Below are positions 1 through 5,615 of a stretch of DNA of 7,549 nucleotides, piece after piece (positions within the stretch are counted from its first letter, which is position 1; each line of letters begins with the position of its first letter). The notes beneath the pieces were generated by a model. It was not told the origin of the DNA and searched no databases. It worked only from the letters and a program-made list of their open reading frames with translations. The position numbers and the translations under genes were made by a program. Source of the DNA: Clostridia bacterium (lineage in GTDB: Bacteria; Bacillota_A; Clostridia; Christensenellales; Aristaeellaceae); the NCBI GenBank assembly GCA_017412025.1, contig JAFQOY010000193.1, forward strand, positions 1 through 7,549, written 5' to 3'.

Positions 1-30
1 GTCATGCGCAGGGATGAAAAAAGACCATCC

Positions 31-59
31 TTTTCATTTGTACGGCTGGAGATTATAAT
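31..59 (+). promoter_or_regulatory. Sigma-A-type promoter of the phosphofructokinase gene
   Basis: A perfect TATAAT lies at 54-59. A TTTTCA at 31-36 (four of six matches to TTGACA) lies 17 bases upstream of it, the optimal spacing. The region just downstream (60-80) is AT-rich, and the start codon follows about 40 bases after the -10 box. No operator-like inverted repeat is evident. Bases 1-30 hold nothing I can assign. Confidence 0.7.
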
Positions 60-99
60 GATATATATAACAATACGTTCATGAAACGGGGAGGTACAT

Positions 100-1257
100 A
101 TGGCTGGTAATCTGCTTCTGGTTCATGGCGGCGGACCGACTGCCGTCATCAATGCATCGCTTTACGGAGCGATCTGTCAGGCGAAGGAAGAGGCGCAGGT
201 GGATCGCATCTATGCGGCTATCGGCGGAACGGGCGGCCTGCTTGCGGGCAATCTCAAGGACATCACCGATGTGGGGCAGCAGCAGCTGGAATTGCTGCTG
301 CACACGCCGGGCAGCGCCATCGGGACGAGCCGCGACGAGCTGGAGAAGGAGCATTATGAGGCGATGCTGCCGGTGTTTGAGCGCTTCGGCATCAAGTATG
401 TGCTCATGAATGGCGGCAACGGAACGATGGATACCTGCGGCAAGATCTGTCAGGCGTGCGCAGGTACGGACATCCGTGTGATGGGCATTCCCAAGACGAT
501 GGACAATGACATCGCCGTCACGGATCATGCGCCGGGATTTGCCAGCGCTGCCCGGTATATCGCTCAGAGCGTGGCGGAGGTCTGCGCGGATGTTCAGGGG
601 CTTCCGATTCACGTGGTTGTGATTGAGGCATGCGGCAGAAATGCGGGATGGATCACGGCGGCTTCCGCGCTGGCGCGGGACTGCGGCGTGGACGGTCCGG
701 ATCTGATCTACCTACCGGAGCGCCCGTTTGACGAGGAGCGCTACATTGAGGACGTCAAGGCTGTGCTTGAAAAGAAGCGCGGCGTTGTTGTGGTGTGCAG
801 CGAGGGCCTGACGGACAAGGACGGAAAGAATATTGTGCCGCCGGTATTCCGCTCCGGCCGCTCGACGTACTTCGGCGATGTGTCCGCGCATCTGGCGATG
901 CTGGTGATCAAGCGCCTGGGCTACAAGGCCAGAAGCGAAAAGCCGGGCCTGATCGGCCGCGCGTCCATGCTGCATGTGTCGCCTGTGGATCAGCAGGAGG
1001 CTATCGCCGTGGGCCGCGAAGCAGTGCGTGCCTGCGTGGCGGGCGAAAGCGGCAAGATGGTCGCGCTGATGCGCGAGGAAGGCGAGGCGTACCGCGTGCG
1101 CACGGAACTGATTGATGTGCACGATGTGATGCTCCATGAAAAGAAAATGCCCGACAGCTATATCAACGAACGCGGCAACGGCGTGACGGAGGCATTTGTC
1201 AATTGGTGCAGGCCGCTGCTGGGCGGAGAGCTGCCGAAGATGATAAGCTTCAAATAA
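100..1257 (+). CDS. pfkA: 6-phosphofructokinase, mixed ATP/PPi-type signature
   Basis: Phosphorylates fructose 6-phosphate to fructose 1,6-bisphosphate in the cytoplasm, the committed step of glycolysis. The protein has 385 residues, longer than the roughly 320 of classical PfkA and typical of the longer bacterial PFK/PPi-PFK clades. The ATG at 100 is preceded by GGGGAGG (88-94) with a 5-base spacer. N-terminal nucleotide loop: GGGPTAVIN (10-18). Donor loop: GGNGT (105-109). Catalytic loop: PKTMDND (131-137), with D135 the expected catalytic base. The usual MGR motif reads ACGR (177-180) and keeps the arginine that contacts fructose 6-phosphate. Gly108 at the donor site is the ATP-type residue, whereas Lys132 is the PPi-type residue, so the phosphoryl donor cannot be assigned by motif. 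The allosteric-type N-terminal region is not clearly conserved. The gene appears to be monocistronic with its own promoter. The family is certain; the donor is not. Confidence 0.93.
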   Translation: MAGNLLLVHGGGPTAVINASLYGAICQAKEEAQVDRIYAAIGGTGGLLAGNLKDITDVGQQQLELLLHTPGSAIGTSRDELEKEHYEAMLPVFERFGIKYVLMNGGNGTMDTCGKICQACAGTDIRVMGIPKTMDNDIAVTDHAPGFASAARYIAQSVAEVCADVQGLPIHVVVIEACGRNAGWITAASALARDCGVDGPDLIYLPERPFDEERYIEDVKAVLEKKRGVVVVCSEGLTDKDGKNIVPPVFRSGRSTYFGDVSAHLAMLVIKRLGYKARSEKPGLIGRASMLHVSPVDQQEAIAVGREAVRACVAGESGKMVALMREEGEAYRVRTELIDVHDVMLHEKKMPDSYINERGNGVTEAFVNWCRPLLGGELPKMISFK

Positions 1258-1311
1258 ACGATTTACACAGGATGATGAAAAATCATACTTCCTTTTGTTC
1301 AATGTGTGAGG

Positions 1312-1317
1312 TATAAT
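1312..1317 (+). promoter_or_regulatory. Candidate -10 box of the ABC-importer operon
   Basis: A perfect TATAAT at 1312-1317 lies in the 125-base gap between the phosphofructokinase and permease genes, 66 bases before the permease ATG. No good -35 hexamer sits 16-18 bases upstream; at 17-base spacing the sequence is TTCCTT (1289-1294), which matches poorly. A TTGTTC at 1295-1300 is too close. The box may need an activator, or the operon may partly depend on readthrough from the gene upstream. The leader 1318-1382 shows no recognisable riboswitch. Confidence 0.45.
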
Positions 1318-1382
1318 AGGAGACAACGACAATCATATCCCCCAATTTCTGTAGCTTTTTATGAGTGAAAAGGAGAAAGTCT

Positions 1383-2174
1383 ATGGACAAGCGCAACTCG
1401 AAGAGCGGGCTGGCCGACCGGATCCCCGGCAAGGTCTGGCTGCTGCTTTCCTTCCTCGCGGCTTTGCTGCTGTGGTGGGTGCTCTCCATCATCCCGGCAA
1501 CATCGCGCGCCTTCCCCAACATGTTCAAGGTTCTGGGCAGCATCTCCACGATGATTACCCGCGGCGTGCTCTGGAAGGACATCTCTTCCAGCCTCATCTC
1601 CGTATTCTCCGGCTATGTGCTGGGCTTTGTGATCGCTCTGCCGGTCGCCATCCTGATGGCGTGGTATAAGCCGGTGCGCTTCATCATCGAGCCGTGGATC
1701 CAGTTCATCCGCAACATCCCGCCGCTGGCGTATGTTCCGCTGATCGTTATCGCTGCCGGCGTTGGCCGCAAGCCGCAGATCATCGTCATCACCATCGCCT
1801 GCTTCCTGACCATGTGCGTGACGATCTATCAGGGCGTCATCAACGTGGACGAGACGCTCATCAAGGCTGCGCGCGTGCTGGGCGCGACGGATAAGGACAT
1901 CTTCATCCGCGTCATCGCTCCGGCGACGCTGCCTTTCATCCTTACCGCGATCCGTCTGGGCGCGTCTGTCGCGCTGACCACGCTGATCGCCGCAGAGTCC
2001 ACCGGTGCGACTGCCGGCCTGGGCATGCGTATCCGCAGCCTGAACAACAGCTTTGAGCCGGCGCCGATGCTGCTGTACATCATCATTATCGGCATCCTCG
2101 GCATTACCATCGAAAAGCTCATTAAGACCGCTGAAAGGAGGCTCACGTCGTGGCAGGAGAAGCGCGAGATCTGA
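1383..2174 (+). CDS. NitT/TauT/SsuC-type ABC transporter permease
   Basis: Membrane subunit of an importer of the sulfonate/nitrate/taurine/thiamine-precursor family, working as a dimer with the ATPase and binding protein encoded next. The protein has 263 residues from the ATG at 1383, which follows AGGAGA (1371-1376) with a 6-base gap. A GTG at 1365 would add six residues but has no ribosome site. Hydrophobic helices lie near residues 18-37, 71-94, 114-127, 131-150, 186-205 and 228-250. The family signature RNIPPLAYVPL is at 110-120. The cytoplasmic EAA coupling loop runs from about 161 to 180 (AARVLGATDKDIF core) and contacts the ATPase. The stop TGA lies inside the start of the ATPase gene, a 25-base overlap that implies translational coupling. 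The substrate cannot be read from this subunit. Confidence 0.92.
   Translation: MDKRNSKSGLADRIPGKVWLLLSFLAALLLWWVLSIIPATSRAFPNMFKVLGSISTMITRGVLWKDISSSLISVFSGYVLGFVIALPVAILMAWYKPVRFIIEPWIQFIRNIPPLAYVPLIVIAAGVGRKPQIIVITIACFLTMCVTIYQGVINVDETLIKAARVLGATDKDIFIRVIAPATLPFILTAIRLGASVALTTLIAAESTGATAGLGMRIRSLNNSFEPAPMLLYIIIIGILGITIEKLIKTAERRLTSWQEKREI
2134..2141 (+). promoter_or_regulatory. Ribosome binding site deciding the GTG start of the ATPase
   Basis: AAAGGAGG at 2134-2141 sits 8 bases before GTG 2150. The alternative ATG at 2174, which overlaps the permease stop as TGATG, has only an AGGAGA at 2155-2160 with a long 13-base gap. The GTG start is therefore preferred, giving a 25-base overlap with the permease gene. 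Confidence 0.7.
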
Positions 2175-2881
2175 TGAACAAGGAAAATGTGTGCATCCGT
2201 ATTGACGGCGTGCGCAAGGTGTTCAATGGCCGCAACGGCGAAATGGTTGCTCTCAACGGCGTTGACCTTGACATTCATGACAACGAGTTTATCTGCGTGG
2301 TCGGCCCGTCCGGCTGCGGCAAGTCGACCCTGCTCAACATCATCGCCGGCCTGCTTGAGCCGACCGAGGGCAAGGTCTACTGCAATGGCAAGGAAGTGAC
2401 CGGCACAGGCACCGAGCGCGGCGTGGTCTTCCAGCAGTATGCGCTCTTCCCGTGGCTGACCGTCAAGAAGAACGTCATGTTCGCGCTGGAAATGCGCGGC
2501 GTTAAGGGCAAAGAGGCTGAAACCGAGGCCATGAAGTATCTGGAGATGGTCGATCTGGCGAAGTTCGCCGATCACTATCCGAAGGAGCTTTCCGGCGGCA
2601 TGAAGCAGCGCGTGGCCATCGCCCGCGCGTATGCGGCGGAGCCGCAGGTGCTGCTGATGGACGAGCCGTTCGGCGCGCTGGACGCGCAGACCCGTACCCA
2701 GCTGCAGACCGAATTGCTTGAAACCTGGCAGAAGAAGAAGAAAACCTGCTTCTTTATCACCCATGACGTCGACGAGGCGATCATTCTGGCGCAGAAGGTC
2801 ATTATCATGAGCGCGCGCCCGGGCCGCATCAAGCGCATCGTGGATATCAATATTCCGTATCAGCGTACGCAGGAGACCTAG
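2150..2881 (+). CDS. NitT/TauT/SsuB-type ABC transporter ATP-binding protein, ending at an in-frame TAG
   Basis: Cytoplasmic ATPase that powers the importer. All catalytic motifs are present in the 243 residues: Walker A GPSGCGKST (52-60), Q-loop Gln95 or Gln96 in VVFQQYALFPW, signature LSGGMKQR (147-154), Walker B LLMDEP with D171 and catalytic E172, D-loop after it, and switch His205 in FITHDVDEA. GTG start with a good ribosome site. The protein stops at TAG 2879-2881, just where relatives normally continue with a short C-terminal segment of the kind EFVELRREIW. That segment is present immediately downstream in the same frame (2882-2959). It is the only TAG stop among the genes in this window; the others use TAA or TGA. 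The ATPase core should work without the tail, but the gene is probably interrupted, recoded or affected by a sequence error. Confidence 0.93.
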   Translation: MAGEARDLMNKENVCIRIDGVRKVFNGRNGEMVALNGVDLDIHDNEFICVVGPSGCGKSTLLNIIAGLLEPTEGKVYCNGKEVTGTGTERGVVFQQYALFPWLTVKKNVMFALEMRGVKGKEAETEAMKYLEMVDLAKFADHYPKELSGGMKQRVAIARAYAAEPQVLLMDEPFGALDAQTRTQLQTELLETWQKKKKTCFFITHDVDEAIILAQKVIIMSARPGRIKRIVDINIPYQRTQET

Positions 2882-2959
2882 ATGACGCATGAATTCATCG
2901 AGCTGAAGAATGAAATCTGGGGTCAGGTCTATCAGGAGTACCTTGAGGTCAGGAAGTAA
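2882..2959 (+). other. Detached C-terminal tail of the ABC ATPase, in frame after the TAG
   Basis: Directly after the TAG, in the same frame, come an ATG and 24 further codons, then TAA at 2957-2959. The peptide begins MTHEFIELKNEIWGQV and ends EYLEVRK. The EFIELKNEIW stretch matches, from my memory of the family, the C-terminal end of SsuB/TauB-type ATPases. Joined through the TAG, the protein would be about 269 residues, within the family range. No separate ribosome site precedes the ATG, though the abutting TAG-ATG could allow reinitiation. I read this as the remainder of the ATPase gene, not an independent small gene. Confidence 0.65.
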
Positions 2960-2967
2960 ACCGCGAA

Positions 2968-2992
2968 TTTAGGCGGCGCGTGTCCGCTTAAA
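2968..2992 (+). other. Hairpin just upstream of the binding-protein gene
   Basis: TTTAGGCGG (2968-2976) pairs with CCGCTTAAA (2984-2992) around a 7-base loop, giving nine pairs including one G-U. It is followed by an A-rich stretch, not a T tract, so it is not a plus-strand terminator. It ends about 10 bases before the ribosome site of the binding-protein gene. It could stabilise or mark the 5' end of a processed transcript for that gene. Confidence 0.4.
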
Positions 2993-3014
2993 AAATAAAA
3001 TGGAGGAACACACC

Positions 3015-3992
3015 ATGAAAAAGCTGCTCTCTCTCGTTCTCGTTCTGATGCTTGTGTGCATGGCGGGCGCCGCTGTGGCTAACACCAAGCTCAACATCGC
3101 CTACATGCCCAACTACGCCAGCCTCTGGAGCGTTGTGACCGGCATCAATCAGGGATACTTCGCTGAGGAAGGCCTTGACGTTCAGCTCGTCGAGTTCGCC
3201 GACGGCCCGACCATCATCGCCGCTATGGAATCCGGCTCTATCGATATGGGCTACATCGGACCGGGCGCGCACAAGCTGTGCATCAACGGCCGTGCGAAGA
3301 TCTTCTGCTTCTCCCAGATTGGCGACGCCGATCACGTGCTGGCCAGCAAGAAGGCCGGTATCGAGACCGTCGCTGACCTGAAGGGCAAGAAGGTTGGCTA
3401 CTCCTCCGGCACCTCTTCCGAGATGATCCTCAAGTATGCCCTTGAAGAAGCCGGCATGCAGTGGAGCGACATCGAGGCCTATGAGATGGACGCTTCCGCG
3501 CTGGTGACCGCCATGATGTCCGGCTCCATCGACGCCTGCGCCTGCTGGTCTCCGTCCACCACCACCATCATCAATGCGAGCGCGGGCGACGTGATCTCCC
3601 TGTGCTCCAACAAGACCTTCGCGCATCGCAGCGTGTCTCCGGCTTCCTGGATCGTCCTGAACGGCTACTATGAGAAGAACGCTGAGACCGTCCTCAAGTT
3701 CACCCGCGCGCTGTACAAGGCGATGGACTTCGGCTCCAAGCCGGAGAACTTCGAGCAGGTTGCCAAGTGGGTTGCTCAGCAGTGCGCCACCGATGAGGCC
3801 ACCGCTGCTGCGCAGACTGGCGACGCCGCCTGGCCGAGCAGCGCTGAGGTTCTCGCCGGCGCTCAGGACGGCACCATCGAGGGCTACTACAAGGTTCAGC
3901 AGAGCGCCTTCATCGCCTCCGGCGACGTGGCGGCTGAGGTTCCGGTGAGCGATTACGTCCTCTTCGACAACATGGTCGAGGCGGGCAAGTAA
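3015..3992 (+). CDS. NitT/TauT/SsuA-type substrate-binding protein, secreted
   Basis: Extracytoplasmic receptor that captures the substrate and delivers it to the permease. The protein has 325 residues from ATG 3015, preceded by GGAGG (3002-3006) with an 8-base gap; an ATG at 3000 lacks a site and would spoil the signal peptide. The signal peptide covers residues 1-22 (MKKLLSL..., ending AVA before Asn23). The mature part shows the NMT1/SsuA-like fold pattern: a first strand KLNIAYMPNYASLW, then EEGLDVQLVEFADG, the ESGSIDMGYIGPGA segment (G79-A85) and the hinge-type segment DLKGKKVGYSSGTSS (121-135). Cys15 lies in the hydrophobic core but is preceded by Val, so there is no lipobox. Codon choice is strongly biased to C-ending codons, suggesting high expression. 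It is the last gene of the importer operon and is followed by a strong hairpin. Substrate unknown: sulfonates, nitrate, thiamine or pyrimidine precursors are all possible. Confidence 0.92.
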   Translation: MKKLLSLVLVLMLVCMAGAAVANTKLNIAYMPNYASLWSVVTGINQGYFAEEGLDVQLVEFADGPTIIAAMESGSIDMGYIGPGAHKLCINGRAKIFCFSQIGDADHVLASKKAGIETVADLKGKKVGYSSGTSSEMILKYALEEAGMQWSDIEAYEMDASALVTAMMSGSIDACACWSPSTTTIINASAGDVISLCSNKTFAHRSVSPASWIVLNGYYEKNAETVLKFTRALYKAMDFGSKPENFEQVAKWVAQQCATDEATAAAQTGDAAWPSSAEVLAGAQDGTIEGYYKVQQSAFIASGDVAAEVPVSDYVLFDNMVEAGK

Positions 3993-4027
3993 TTCTCCCG
4001 CGCCAGGTCCTGAATTCAAAAGCATTT

Positions 4028-4062
4028 GCAAGCAGCCTGGCCCGCAAAGCCGGGCTGCTTGT
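4028..4062 (+). terminator. Probable intrinsic terminator or attenuator after the importer operon
   Basis: CAAGCAGCCTGGC (4029-4041) pairs with GCCGGGCTGCTTG (4049-4061) around a 7-base loop: thirteen pairs with one G-U, extended by a G-U at 4028/4062. The tail is only weakly T-rich (TTGTCTTAT), so termination may be partial. It lies 36 bases after the binding-protein stop and 30 bases before the kinase start. The near-symmetric stem would also protect the 3' end of the binding-protein message. Confidence 0.7.
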
Positions 4063-4077
4063 CTTATCGGAAGGGAA

Positions 4078-4094
4078 GGGGAGGGAAACCATTG
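4078..4094 (+). promoter_or_regulatory. Ribosome binding site and TTG start of the histidine kinase
   Basis: GGGGAGGG (4078-4085) lies 6 bases before TTG 4092-4094. The frame is open further upstream to another TTG at 4026, but that one lies at the edge of the terminator hairpin and has no ribosome site. Starting at 4092 puts a clean hydrophobic helix at the N terminus. A TTG start implies modest translation. Confidence 0.7.
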
Positions 4095-5594
4095 GCAATC
4101 CTGGTGATCAGCCTGCTTGTGCTGCTCTCCCTTGTCCTCTTTTTAAGCAAGCGCAGCCGGGAGACCGGCTTGATTCTGGCGATGACCCTTGCGCTTGCGC
4201 TTCACTGGATGAGTGTGCTGGTTTATATCGCCAAAAAGGGCGGTATCGGGCAGGACATGCAGATCATGCTCTTTGGTACAAAGGCAATCCGCCACAATCT
4301 GCAGTATCTGCTGCTGAGCCTCAAGCAACTGGGCTATGCGATGGCAGTAGGGCGGTATCTGTATCCTCTCCTCCTCGTACTGCTGGCGCTGCAGTATTCC
4401 TACGATCCGAGGATATGCCGGCGCAGGGCGCTCAGGCCGCTGGCCTGCATACTGCCCGTGCTGACGCTGATCATCTACCTGCCGCCCGTCTTTGAAACGC
4501 TGATTGAATGGCATCGCATGATGCTGATTATCCTCGTCAAAGCGACGCTGGTGTGGATTGCCCTGTATCTGCTGGCGGCGCTGGCGCTTCTTCTGCATGA
4601 ATACCGGCAGATCGGCATTCCGTTTTACCGCAGGGAATTCAGGCGCAAGTGCACGATGGTCATCAGCCTGTCTCTGCTCTATGCGGTGTATTACCCGCAG
4701 GATCCGGCGCAGGTCTATCTCTTTTACCGCAACGAATACATGGGCGCCGTACAGGGTCTGTGGTATCTGAATCCGGCGCTGAATCTCGGCAACTACATGC
4801 TGGTGTTTGCATCGGTTCTGATCTGCTTTGCGCTGGGTTTCCGTTCGCTGATGCTTTATGCACAGGAGAACTTTCGCCAGGAGCATGAAGACGTTGCCAT
4901 TCAGCGCAAGTTTGATGCGGCCAGCAAGGGCGTCAGCGTGTTTGTCCATTCGGTCAAAAATCAGCTGCTGGCCAACAGGATTCTGCTGCGGCGGCTGGAT
5001 GCGGAGCTCAAAAAGGAGAGCCCGGACCTTGGCCGTGTGCAGGATTATCAAAGAAGCCTTTCTCAATCCAACGAAGCGATGCTTCTTCGCATGGAGGAGC
5101 TGTATCAGAGTGTGAAGAAAAACAGCATCACGCTCGTTCCCCATGCGTTGGAATCGGTTTGTCTGGCGGCAAAGGAACGTTTTGCGCGCAAGTATCCTGC
5201 GGCAAGCCTGGAGATCAGCGGCTGTGAAGGCGTGCAGATTCTCTGCGACAGGGTTCATATGGCGGAGGCGATTTACAATCTGCTGACCAACGGCTGGGAG
5301 GCGCATATGGCGGCAGGCAGGGAGGATAAGCCGATCCGGATCTGCTGCCGTCAGGAAAGAATGTGGACGGTGATCGATGTGACCGACTGCGGCGACGGCA
5401 TTTCCGCGTCGCAGCGCATGCAGATCTTCGATCCGTTTTATTCGAGCAAAAACACCAATACCAACTGGGGAATGGGCTTGTATTATGTTCGCGCGATCGT
5501 CAGAAGCCATCTGGGCGTGCTGCGCCTTGAGAGCAGTATTGGCAGGGGAAGCAGCTTCATCATACAGCTTCCGCGCTATGACGGCGGCAGGTAA
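4092..5594 (+). CDS. Membrane sensor histidine kinase with seven predicted helices
   Basis: Signal-sensing half of a two-component pair, 500 residues. Hydrophobic helices lie near 2-18, 26-47, 89-104, 117-134, 143-168, 187-201 and 233-250, with only short loops and no large extracellular domain, so the signal is probably sensed in or at the membrane. A charged linker (258-275) leads to the phosphoacceptor helix: His286 in VFVHSVKNQLLANRILLRRL. The ATPase domain (about 385-496) has an N-box NLLTNGWEAH (396-405), G1 box DCGDG (432-436), F-box DPFYSSK, G2 box GMGL (460-463) and G3 box GRGSS (484-488), so it should be active. The H-box has Ser at +1, not the usual acidic residue, and Asn290 at +4; it does not look like the HisKA_3 type. 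I do not recognise the sensor family. The gene is first in an operon with pgi and the response regulator. No promoter is visible between the hairpin and the start. Confidence 0.87.
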   Translation: MAILVISLLVLLSLVLFLSKRSRETGLILAMTLALALHWMSVLVYIAKKGGIGQDMQIMLFGTKAIRHNLQYLLLSLKQLGYAMAVGRYLYPLLLVLLALQYSYDPRICRRRALRPLACILPVLTLIIYLPPVFETLIEWHRMMLIILVKATLVWIALYLLAALALLLHEYRQIGIPFYRREFRRKCTMVISLSLLYAVYYPQDPAQVYLFYRNEYMGAVQGLWYLNPALNLGNYMLVFASVLICFALGFRSLMLYAQENFRQEHEDVAIQRKFDAASKGVSVFVHSVKNQLLANRILLRRLDAELKKESPDLGRVQDYQRSLSQSNEAMLLRMEELYQSVKKNSITLVPHALESVCLAAKERFARKYPAASLEISGCEGVQILCDRVHMAEAIYNLLTNGWEAHMAAGREDKPIRICCRQERMWTVIDVTDCGDGISASQRMQIFDPFYSSKNTNTNWGMGLYYVRAIVRSHLGVLRLESSIGRGSSFIIQLPRYDGGR

Positions 5595-5615
5595 GCCGCA
5601 CAGGGAGGAAATCAC

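Noticed and set aside
1272..1298. Weak inverted repeat ATGAT/ATCAT followed by a T-rich stretch after the phosphofructokinase gene, as a possible terminator.
   Set aside because: The stem is only five pairs, mostly A-T, and the T run is interrupted and offset. I cannot support it as a terminator.
1318..1382. Possible riboswitch (for example a thiamine type) in the importer leader, given that some relatives import thiamine precursors.
   Set aside because: The leader is short, and none of the conserved thiamine-riboswitch elements or a convincing folded core is visible. The CTGAGA near 7542-7547 is isolated and at the window edge, so it is probably chance.
1361..1669. Open frame from ATG 1361 overlapping the permease start.
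   Set aside because: No ribosome site precedes it, and it is an out-of-frame shadow of the permease, which has a good site and start at 1383.
2174..2176. ATG overlapping the permease stop (TGATG) as the ATPase start.
   Set aside because: The GTG at 2150 has a far better ribosome site (AAAGGAGG, 8-base gap). The ATG remains a possible alternative.
1829..2890. A 353-codon minus-strand frame opposite the permease and ATPase genes.
   Set aside because: It is antisense to two well-supported genes in overlapping phases, has no recognisable motifs and has a low-complexity His/Leu/Arg-rich composition.
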